From: an uncultured euryarchaeote
GTDB taxonomy: Archaea; Thermoplasmatota; Poseidoniia; Poseidoniales; Thalassarchaeaceae
DNA: 10,142 nt
Assembly: GCA_937901365.1 (NCBI GenBank)
Contig: CALCEF010000318.1
Location: 1-10,142, forward strand
Direction of reading: 5' to 3'
Shown: positions 1-5,993 of the stretch, piece by piece
How the letters are laid out: the number at the start of each line of letters is the position of its first letter
Position numbering within the stretch: position 1 is the stretch's first letter
Notes under the pieces: model-generated
Seen by the model: the letters and a program-made list of their open reading frames with translations, nothing else
Told to the model about the DNA's origin: nothing
The model's database searches: none
Program-made: the position numbers and the translations under genes

Positions 1-223
1 CCTCGAGATAGTGGTTCCCAGTTTCAGTCGAAGGCCAGTCGAATCGTAGTGCAATCATCGATCCATCAGGTGCCTTACAGGTCAACCCATCTGTCCTTTG
101 GTTGGTGGGCAAAACTTCCCATCCGAGGTTTTCTGCGACGGCGCGCTCCAAGTCTGCTCTCTCCGACATGATGTCACCAGACTGCGAGTGGCACATCTGG
201 ATTTGAGTAAACCGGTCCTTCAT
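1..223 (-). CDS. Unrecognised protein, N-terminal part (gene runs off the left edge)
   Basis: An open frame on the minus strand runs from the ATG at 223 to the window edge without a stop, giving 74 visible residues. I do not recognise a family. The readable part is soluble and mixed-charge, with no signal peptide or membrane segment (for example RADLERAVAENLGWEVLP). Three in-frame ATGs are possible: 223, 196 and 169. The ATG at 169 starts with MSERADLERA, which also looks like a natural N-terminus. I took 223 because the intervening codons read as normal coding sequence and a weak GGAGAT lies 12 nt upstream. The frame remains open even further upstream, so the start is uncertain. It is divergent from deoC, with only about 38 bp between the two proposed starts. 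Coding is inferred from the open frame and its composition, and the product is unknown. Confidence 0.5.
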   Translation of the reverse strand, partial: MKDRFTQIQMCHSQSGDIMSERADLERAVAENLGWEVLPTNQRTDGLTCKAPDGSMIALRFDWPSTETGNHYLE

Positions 224-261
224 TGTGCAAAGACTATCTCCAAGAGTCGTGAGCCCGTAAC

Positions 262-939
262 GTGTCGAATGAGTTGCTGGCATTGTGTGACTACACGATG
301 CTCGACCCCGAAGGGGACCTCGATTTCTTTCTCGGTGAAGCCTCTACACGAAAATTCGCAGCCATCTGTGTATTGCCAGAACACGTTCAACAGGCCCGCG
401 CAAGTTACAGTGGAACCATCGCTTGCGCAGCGGGTGGATTCCCCAATGGAGATGGTCCTTTGCATGAACGAATTGCCGAGGTCAAGCAGGCGATTGTCGA
501 TGGCGCTGACGAAATCGATATCGTGATGGATTTCGATGCACTGATGGATGGTGAACGCGACAAGGTCGCTACCGATCTTGCGCAGATGCGCCAAGCTTGT
601 GGTGACCAAATCCTCAAGGTGATTCTTGAAACCACTGAATTGGATTTATCCTACATTGAATTGGGTGCGAAATTGGCGCTGGAATTCGGAGCGGATTTCA
701 TCAAAACCTGCACGGGAAGGCGTGGCGGTTGCACACCTCTCGTGGCCCGCACTCTCGCAGAACTATTGGCCACATGGAGCCATGAAAATGGTGGCAAAGC
801 GCGGGGCCTCAAACTTTCAGGCGGCATTCGCGAACCTGGACAGGCGGAAGGTTATCTCGACATTGTACGTACCGCATTGGGAGATGGTTTTGTTCACCCA
901 GCAACATTCCGATTAGGCACATCCAGAATTCTGGAGTAA
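262..939 (+). CDS. deoC: Deoxyribose-phosphate aldolase (DeoC)
   Basis: This 225-residue cytoplasmic class I aldolase cleaves 2-deoxyribose 5-phosphate to acetaldehyde and glyceraldehyde 3-phosphate in deoxynucleoside breakdown. It is a TIM-barrel protein of the short type (E. coli DeoC has about 259 residues). Visible landmarks are GFPNGD (59-64), DEIDIV with D86 at the place of the catalytic Asp, KVILET (119-124), GADFIKT with the Schiff-base lysine K148, and GLKLSGGIR with the second conserved lysine K184. The C-terminal phosphate-binding loop reads GTSR (219-222) where the E. coli enzyme has two serines, and the segment after K148 (TCTGRRGGCTP) is also less usual. The GTG start at 262 is the only reasonable choice: a stop lies in frame at 250-252, and the first ATG (298) would cut into the conserved N-terminus. 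A weak TATA-like CTATCT lies about 27 nt upstream. The stop codon touches the encoded CCA end of the convergent tRNA gene. Confidence 0.93.
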   Translation: MSNELLALCDYTMLDPEGDLDFFLGEASTRKFAAICVLPEHVQQARASYSGTIACAAGGFPNGDGPLHERIAEVKQAIVDGADEIDIVMDFDALMDGERDKVATDLAQMRQACGDQILKVILETTELDLSYIELGAKLALEFGADFIKTCTGRRGGCTPLVARTLAELLATWSHENGGKARGLKLSGGIREPGQAEGYLDIVRTALGDGFVHPATFRLGTSRILE

Positions 940-1015
940 TGGTGGACTCGGCCAGATTTGAACTGGCGATCTTCGCCATGTGAAGGCGACGTCAAAACCC
1001 CTAGACCACGAGTCC
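940..1015 (-). tRNA. tRNA-Val (anticodon CAC), CCA end encoded
   Basis: Read on the minus strand from 1015, a full cloverleaf is present. The acceptor stem GGACTCG (1015-1009) pairs with CGAGTCC (950-944). The D arm is closed by GTC/GAC. The anticodon stem TCGCC/GGCGA encloses loop TTCACAT with anticodon CAC, which reads GUG valine codons. A 5-nt variable loop AGATC follows, then the T arm GCCAG-TTCAAAT-CTGGC. The body is 73 nt with discriminator A at 943, and CCA is encoded at 942-940. There is no intron in the anticodon loop. The gene converges on deoC with no spacer between the CCA and the deoC stop codon. Confidence 0.96.
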
Positions 1016-1127
1016 GATGGGCCGGCCACCAACGAGCCCTGCTTAACGCTGACGCAGTTGATTCAGGCGTGCGCATGCGTGCATGGCATTGAAGAACGGG
1101 ATTCGCACCCCCTGATTCGGTGAGCAG
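1016..1127. other. Intergenic region between tRNA-Val and the thioredoxin-CcdA gene
   Basis: These 112 bp hold the 5' flank of the minus-strand tRNA gene and the leader of the plus-strand gene. Visible items are an 8-bp palindrome GGCCGGCC (1020-1027) next to the tRNA 5' end, a 19-nt perfectly alternating purine-pyrimidine tract (1067-1085), and the GGTGAG Shine-Dalgarno-like site (1119-1124). No convincing TATA box for the plus-strand gene was found, and no additional small gene is supported. Confidence 0.5.
1042..1048 (-). promoter_or_regulatory. Possible TATA-like element for the tRNA-Val gene
   Basis: On the minus strand the sequence reads CGTTAAG, centred about 29-30 nt upstream of the mature tRNA 5' end. 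It is the only A/T-rich hexamer in an otherwise G/C-rich flank, and its placement roughly suits an archaeal box A. The match to the consensus is weak, so this rests mostly on position. Confidence 0.3.
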
Positions 1128-2708
1128 GTGAGTGAGGATATCGAAGAAGGCATGTTCACCGCCGTCGGCGACCCGGAAAATCCAGACCTGATGGAATCCA
1201 AAATCGAGGATAACCCACCAACTGAAGTTGTGGAAGAGTGGAGGCCATCCCTCCGTTATCGTATCCAACAAAAGACGGGTTGTGATGTTGGGGTCTTCGC
1301 TGAGAGGGATACTTGGAATGCGTTTTTGATCTCAGTATTGATGTTCACAACAATCGCTTGGGCTGGCCTTTCCATCTTCGAATCAACGTCTGCGAGTTTT
1401 GGGACCAGTGACGATGTTGAGCCCACACCAGACTTTGTCACGCCGACTCTCAATCGAACTGCATACGAGGCCAATTTCACCAATGAAAATGGTACACTAC
1501 AACTGTCTGAACTCCGAGGCCATACGGTGATTCTCGATTTCATGGCGGTAGCCTGTTCCAATTGCCACTATGTGCAAGAGCACTTGGAGGCATCACAGGC
1601 TGGATACGAGGCACTAGAAGGCCCATATCCGGTCGTAATCGTCTCGATTGGAGTTTGGTGGGATAGCGAAGACTTCGATGATATCAACGAAACCTTTGGC
1701 AGTGGCGATCGAATGATGCCATGGATTGTTGCCGTTGCAGATGGTGACGATGTCATCACCAATGATACGATTACCAGCATCGTGGCTCATTACTCTGCGC
1801 AGGCTATTCCACTCGCTTTGGTTCTAGACCATGAAGGCTACATGATACACAAGACCAACACTGGCACACCCAGTGACCAATGGGCATCATTTGACGAAGC
1901 TGTCGAACTCTCTGTGGCTGGAGAGGCCGAATCTTTGCGTGGCGGGCTTGCCAAAGTGGACACATCGGCTCAGGCGATTTTTGTTCTCGGTTTGATGCTG
2001 GGCGTTCTGGTGTATTTCTCCCCGTGCGCCTTCCCGATTCTTCCATCCTACATCGGCTACTACATTTCATTGGGTGCGCGCGAGGATGAATTGCGAGAAA
2101 GTGGGAAACTCGAAGGCAAGATGCCAGGGCATCTATCGGTTGGTTTCCTAGCGGGTATGGGGATGATCACATTCTTCCTCATCCTTGGAATATTGGTGGT
2201 CGGCCTTTCCGAAGTTCTACCAATCTCGCTCTACCTACACAACTTCGCTCTTGCAATTGCAATTCTACTGTTCATCCTAGGTTCATTCATGCTCATGGGA
2301 GGCACAGCCCATCTGTTGGGTTGGGTCGACACAATGATCGTACAGCGCTTCTCGACCACAGAGATGGATGACAAATTCACCCCTCGCAGAAACATGTACT
2401 TGTGGGGAATTGGATATGCTGCAGGTTCAATCGATTGCACAGCAGCAGCGGTAATTCCCTTCGTAGGTTACCTCACAGTGATTGGAGGTTCGGCAATCTA
2501 TACCGGCCTGTCGGGAATCATGCTCAGCGTCCTGTTGTTGATGACTCTGGTCACGTTCCTCGTGGGGACGGGTCGCGAAGCTTTCCGTCAGATCTTGATG
2601 AAGGCGAGTGGAATGATCAAACTGGTTGGTGCTTGGATGATGATGTTCGCGGGTATCATGCTGACAATCTATCTGACAAACTCAGAACTGACGAATGCCA
2701 TTCTCTGA
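1128..2708 (+). CDS. Thioredoxin-like/CcdA fusion: membrane thiol-disulfide interchange protein (DsbD-like)
   Basis: This 526-residue membrane protein probably carries reducing equivalents from the cytosol across the membrane to extracytoplasmic thiols, as CcdA and DsbD do. An acidic cytoplasmic tail (1-64) leads to one membrane helix (65-84). A thioredoxin/TlpA-like domain (about 103-265) follows, with the active site CSNC (C143, C146) and a cis-proline loop AIP (P228). A CcdA-type six-helix membrane domain (about 281-516) completes it, with the two conserved cysteines in FSPCAFP (C300) and SIDCTA (C437). The domain order, thioredoxin before the transporter, is the reverse of the E. coli DsbD C-terminal arrangement. 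The GTG start at 1128 lies 3 nt after a GGTGAG Shine-Dalgarno-like site (1119-1124), with a stop in frame at 1113-1115; the next candidate is the ATG at 1152. The stop codon abuts the stop of the convergent phoU-like gene. Clients could be cytochrome c apoproteins or cysteine-rich surface proteins. The family assignment is firm and the exact client is unknown. Confidence 0.88.
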   Translation: MSEDIEEGMFTAVGDPENPDLMESKIEDNPPTEVVEEWRPSLRYRIQQKTGCDVGVFAERDTWNAFLISVLMFTTIAWAGLSIFESTSASFGTSDDVEPTPDFVTPTLNRTAYEANFTNENGTLQLSELRGHTVILDFMAVACSNCHYVQEHLEASQAGYEALEGPYPVVIVSIGVWWDSEDFDDINETFGSGDRMMPWIVAVADGDDVITNDTITSIVAHYSAQAIPLALVLDHEGYMIHKTNTGTPSDQWASFDEAVELSVAGEAESLRGGLAKVDTSAQAIFVLGLMLGVLVYFSPCAFPILPSYIGYYISLGAREDELRESGKLEGKMPGHLSVGFLAGMGMITFFLILGILVVGLSEVLPISLYLHNFALAIAILLFILGSFMLMGGTAHLLGWVDTMIVQRFSTTEMDDKFTPRRNMYLWGIGYAAGSIDCTAAAVIPFVGYLTVIGGSAIYTGLSGIMLSVLLLMTLVTFLVGTGREAFRQILMKASGMIKLVGAWMMMFAGIMLTIYLTNSELTNAIL

Positions 2709-3755
2709 TTATTCGTCTCTTCGTTCTGTCACCATCAAATCGTGTGCGAGCATGTTGAGGAGTGTTTCTCCGAAGTCTCTCGCGTACGCGCATAGGCGAC
2801 GAACAGATTCAGAGATGTGGTCTTCGAACAGCAGTTTTGGGGCATCTTTTCGACCAGACCAAAGGCTCCTTTCGTGTTCCTTGAGGACATTTTGAGCCTC
2901 TTTGAGAGAATCTCTCGCCTTCTCAATTTCTTCCGCATCCTTCGTTCGGATGTTAATCATCAAGGCTCGAATCGCCTCCTGCCAAACGGGAATTTGGTTG
3001 AGTGGTACACTTTCCGTTGAGAGTGATGTATTCCCCGCATCTTCGATGGTGAGCCTTGCCATCTGGTGCGTGTGATCAGCCATTCGTTCGAGAGAACGGG
3101 CCAGATTGGCGTATTCGACCGCTTGCCTTCGGCCAAGGTTCAATCGTTCTGCGACCTTGTAGGAATCCAACGCGATTCCTGCTTGCCTTTCAATTAAAAA
3201 TCTCAGACTGTCAATTTCTCGTTCTCTTTCCTCGTAGTCTTCAATGAGTTCGATGTCTTCACCAGACAGGACCTCCAATGTATCCCTTACAAGAGAATTC
3301 AACTGCATATACATCTGATTGAGGCTACTTCTCATTGGCAACTCCCCTGCATTCAGCAGAGTAATCAACGTGATACTGTGCTCCGACTCATCCTCGATTT
3401 CAAATCCACGCGTCGACCTTTGGAACGTTCGAATAACCCGTTTCACCATCCGACTTTCTTCGCTCTTATGTCGAATAATGATGCGGTCAGTCCCACTAAG
3501 GTATGCTCCCATGAGGTGATCTAGGAGTGCCCCTTCTGGGATATTGGTCGTACTGAATGAGATCTTCTTGATATCATCTACAATATCGAATGGGGTTAAT
3601 CTCAGTGCTCCAGAAGGTCGCCAATCAATCTGGACACCATCTCTGGATTCCAATCCGTGAGACTGGACCCAACTCTTTGGTAGACTGAGTGTGTAAGTGG
3701 CTCCTCCTGTGTACTGTAGTTTCCGTACATCCTTGTCCCCTGCCTGTTTCGCCAT
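2709..3755 (-). CDS. AbrB/SpoVT-PhoU phosphate uptake regulator
   Basis: This 348-residue protein has the archaeal architecture of an N-terminal AbrB/SpoVT swapped-hairpin DNA-binding domain (about 10-54, including TYTLSLPKSWV and the GLESRDGVQIDW strand-turn) followed by helical PhoU repeats (about 140-345). The first PhoU repeat carries the signature SLERMADH (221-228), close to the E-R-x-x-DH metal-binding motif. The second ends with a degenerate copy around 311-340 (EDHISESVRRL). It is cytoplasmic. Proteins of this family are thought to sense phosphate transport status and to regulate phosphate uptake genes; here the DNA-binding domain makes a direct transcription role likely. It is divergent from the PiT permease gene across an 82-bp promoter region, the expected position for control of that gene and of itself. 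The ATG at 3755 lies about 25 nt from a good TATA box, consistent with a leaderless mRNA. Its stop codon directly follows that of the convergent thioredoxin-CcdA gene. Confidence 0.92.
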   Translation of the reverse strand: MAKQAGDKDVRKLQYTGGATYTLSLPKSWVQSHGLESRDGVQIDWRPSGALRLTPFDIVDDIKKISFSTTNIPEGALLDHLMGAYLSGTDRIIIRHKSEESRMVKRVIRTFQRSTRGFEIEDESEHSITLITLLNAGELPMRSSLNQMYMQLNSLVRDTLEVLSGEDIELIEDYEEREREIDSLRFLIERQAGIALDSYKVAERLNLGRRQAVEYANLARSLERMADHTHQMARLTIEDAGNTSLSTESVPLNQIPVWQEAIRALMINIRTKDAEEIEKARDSLKEAQNVLKEHERSLWSGRKDAPKLLFEDHISESVRRLCAYARDFGETLLNMLAHDLMVTERRDE

Positions 3756-3775
3756 GTTTGTGCCATGTCAATTCT

Positions 3776-3783
3776 AAATATAA
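3776..3783 (-). promoter_or_regulatory. TATA box (box A) of the AbrB-PhoU gene
   Basis: The minus strand reads TTATATTT, centred about 24-25 nt upstream of the ATG at 3755. This is the archaeal box A distance if transcription begins at or near the start codon. No Shine-Dalgarno sequence lies before that ATG, which supports a leaderless transcript. Confidence 0.65.
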
Positions 3784-3791
3784 CTATATAG
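3784..3791. promoter_or_regulatory. Palindrome CTATATAG in the phoU/pit divergent promoter
   Basis: A perfect 8-bp palindrome lies directly next to the TATA box of the phoU-like gene. It could be a second TATA element usable in either direction, or part of a binding site for the AbrB domain of the divergent regulator. AbrB-type proteins prefer flexible A/T-rich DNA, so the operator idea is plausible, but the sequence alone does not establish it. Confidence 0.3.
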
Positions 3792-3810
3792 ATTACATGG
3801 GTTCTCTATC

Positions 3811-3816
3811 ATATAC
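3811..3816 (+). promoter_or_regulatory. TATA box of the PiT permease gene
   Basis: ATATAC lies about 25-27 nt upstream of the ATG at 3838, which places the transcription start at or next to the start codon. No Shine-Dalgarno sequence is visible before the ATG. Together with the mirrored element for the divergent gene it gives two leaderless promoters within 82 bp. Confidence 0.6.
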
Positions 3817-3837
3817 CGTTTCCAGCCGTTCAGGGCC

Positions 3838-5973
3838 ATGGAACCAATCATGATGATTGTCCTCGGCCTGTCAATCATTGTTTGTGCCTATATGGCATGG
3901 AACATCGGTGCAAATGATGTAGCAAACGCAATGGGTACTTCCGTTGGAAGTCGTGCCTTAACCCTCAAACAAGCAGTGATCATCGCTGCAATATTCGAAT
4001 TCTGTGGTGCATTCTTCGCAGGAGATGCTGTAACAGACACTGTACGGAAAGGTATTCTTTCGGTAGATTTTGAGGATACAGCTTTGGTCACCGACGCATT
4101 TGCCAATGACCTGATGTATGCTTTCATCGCCGCAATGATGGCGGCCGCAGTTTGGCTCACAATCGCAACTCGTTTTGGCCTACCCGTATCGACCACACAC
4201 TCCATCATCGGTGGTATCCTCGGTGTGGGGCTCATCCTAGAAGTCCAGCACAGCACGTCGCTTATCGATTGGGAAGTTGTTCAAAAAGTGGTGATGTCGT
4301 GGGTCGCCAGCCCCCTAATGGGTGGTATCATCGCCTTCCTCTCATTCACTGTTGTGCGCATGGCGATTTTGGAAGCGGATAATCCGATTGAGAGATCGAA
4401 ATGGTTGGCTCCAATCTTGGCATTACCGACTTTCTTTATCCTCGGTCTTGCCCTTCAATTCAAGGCTCTGAAAGGGTTCTTTGGAAAGGCTGAGGCAAAT
4501 GGTTGGATTGCCAGTAAATATGACTGGTTACCTGTCAAGGAAAATGGTGTATTCAATCCCTGGGCCGAAAACGCTTGGTTCCCGATCAACAGTTTGATTC
4601 TTGCACTTGCCATCGGTATGGCTGCGAGTATTATTCTCTGGTGGGTCCTAAGGAAATACGATTTCACCAGTGAAAAAGGTGGGTTCACAGGTGTGGAGCG
4701 CATCTTTGTTTGGTTGCAGATTATCACAGCAGCCTACGTGGCCTTTGCTCATGGAGCAAACGACCGATCAAATGCGATTGGACCCATGGCTGCAGTCTAT
4801 CAGATTCTAGCCAGCGGTGGTGAATTGACTGCCAAGGCGGATATCCCATTGTGGTTGGTTCTGCTCGGTTCTGCCGGTATTGCCATCGGTGTAATGACCT
4901 GGGGATACCGTGTCATGGAAACCATTGGTAAGAAAATCACAGACATTACGCCCACTCGGGGATTCGCTGCAGAATTTGGTGCGGCCACCGTGATTCTGAT
5001 GTTCTCGATGCCTTTCTTGGCCGTCCCAGTATCAACCACACATACGTTGGTCGGTGCCGTGGTGGGTGTCGGTCTAGCAGGTGGAGCCAAGGCCGTTGAT
5101 TTCCGAGTTTTCGGAAAGATTGCAGCTTCTTGGGTCGCCAGTTTACCGGCTGCAGCATTTGGTTCAGTCGTCATCTATGTTGCTAGCGGTTCAGACCCAT
5201 TGAATCTAATCGTAATCATTCCAATCGCATTCATGGCTGTTGTCTGGGTGATGTGGAAAACCAAGGACGATGAAATCCATGTTGAAGATGCATTGGCCGA
5301 TGTTGGCGGAGATACCAAGAGTGATCAAATTGCACCGACAGTATTCGAATTGTTCCACAAGCACGCTGAGGCCGTCGAAGTCACAGTGAATCACATGCTT
5401 GATGCAGTGAACAAGGCAGCATCGGGTGAAGATCCTTCCGAGGATATTCAGGCGACAATTGAAGCAGAGTTGGCTGCTGACAATCTCAAATCCGCCCTTC
5501 GTGAAAAGGTCGGTAACCGAGAGTGGAAACTCCTGATCGGCAGCGACGCCTTCCTGCACATGTTGACTCGACAAGATCGAATTGCAGATTATGCACAAAA
5601 CGTGGCTGAGCAACTCTCTTTCAGAGATTTGTATGATAATGAGGAGTCTAGAAAATTGCTCAAGGACATGGGAGTTGCAGTCTCTGAAACCGTTGCAGCA
5701 TACGAAGACACGGTAGAGGTTCTGCGAGATGTCACCTTGTCCGGTTACACAAAGCAGGGTCGAAACGAATTGCTTGAGATGATTCGTGGTGTCAACCTAA
5801 AGGAGCACCAAGCCGATCTAACCGAGGCTGCAGCCGCAGCCTTCGTGTTTACCCATGGTGAAGATGAACCTCTAGCAGCGATGCACATGTATCGAGTTCT
5901 ACAGAGAATGGATGACGTTGCCAACGCTTGTGAAGCCGCAGCAAACGCCTTCCTACCAATCGTTTACAACTGA
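3838..5973 (+). CDS. PiT-family phosphate permease fused to a PhoU-like (DUF47) domain
   Basis: This 711-residue membrane protein is an inorganic phosphate transporter of the PiT family, driven by a cation gradient. The two inverted halves each carry the family signature: GANDVANAMGT (24-34) with PVSTTH (116-121), and GANDRSNAIGP (306-316) with PVSTTH (397-402). About ten or more hydrophobic helices span 5-472. From about 497 to the end the protein becomes soluble and helical and resembles the PhoU-like DUF47 family, with QDRIADYAQNVAEQL (579-593) and QRMDDVANACEAA (689-701). In many organisms the DUF47 protein is a separate gene beside pit; here it is a cytoplasmic C-terminal domain that may gate the permease. 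The ATG at 3838 fits the TATA spacing; ATGs at 3850 and 3853 are alternatives. A TauE/SafE permease gene follows after 20 nt, and the divergent AbrB-PhoU gene is the probable regulator. Confidence 0.95.
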   Translation: MEPIMMIVLGLSIIVCAYMAWNIGANDVANAMGTSVGSRALTLKQAVIIAAIFEFCGAFFAGDAVTDTVRKGILSVDFEDTALVTDAFANDLMYAFIAAMMAAAVWLTIATRFGLPVSTTHSIIGGILGVGLILEVQHSTSLIDWEVVQKVVMSWVASPLMGGIIAFLSFTVVRMAILEADNPIERSKWLAPILALPTFFILGLALQFKALKGFFGKAEANGWIASKYDWLPVKENGVFNPWAENAWFPINSLILALAIGMAASIILWWVLRKYDFTSEKGGFTGVERIFVWLQIITAAYVAFAHGANDRSNAIGPMAAVYQILASGGELTAKADIPLWLVLLGSAGIAIGVMTWGYRVMETIGKKITDITPTRGFAAEFGAATVILMFSMPFLAVPVSTTHTLVGAVVGVGLAGGAKAVDFRVFGKIAASWVASLPAAAFGSVVIYVASGSDPLNLIVIIPIAFMAVVWVMWKTKDDEIHVEDALADVGGDTKSDQIAPTVFELFHKHAEAVEVTVNHMLDAVNKAASGEDPSEDIQATIEAELAADNLKSALREKVGNREWKLLIGSDAFLHMLTRQDRIADYAQNVAEQLSFRDLYDNEESRKLLKDMGVAVSETVAAYEDTVEVLRDVTLSGYTKQGRNELLEMIRGVNLKEHQADLTEAAAAAFVFTHGEDEPLAAMHMYRVLQRMDDVANACEAAANAFLPIVYN

Positions 5974-5993
5974 TTCATCTTGGAATTGGAACG

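Noticed and set aside
98..526. 142-codon plus-strand open frame overlapping the start of deoC
   Set aside because: It overlaps the clearly conserved deoC gene and the divergent partial gene. Its translation is low-complexity and Ser/Arg/Cys-rich with no family resemblance, typical of a shadow frame.
220..609. 129-codon minus-strand open frame inside deoC
   Set aside because: It is antisense to conserved deoC codons and shows no recognisable motif. The partial gene at 1-223 uses a different frame.
1020..1027. GGCCGGCC palindrome beside the tRNA 5' end as a possible regulatory or attachment site
   Set aside because: It is only 8 bp, in a G/C-rich flank, with no second copy in the window and no integrase or element nearby.
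937..1127. tRNA gene as an integration site for a mobile element
   Set aside because: There is no duplicated tRNA 3' end, integrase or foreign-looking genes on either side. The neighbours are ordinary metabolic genes.
894..1271. 125-codon minus-strand open frame across the tRNA gene
   Set aside because: It would translate the tRNA-Val gene and the antisense of the thioredoxin-CcdA N-terminus, so it is a chance frame.
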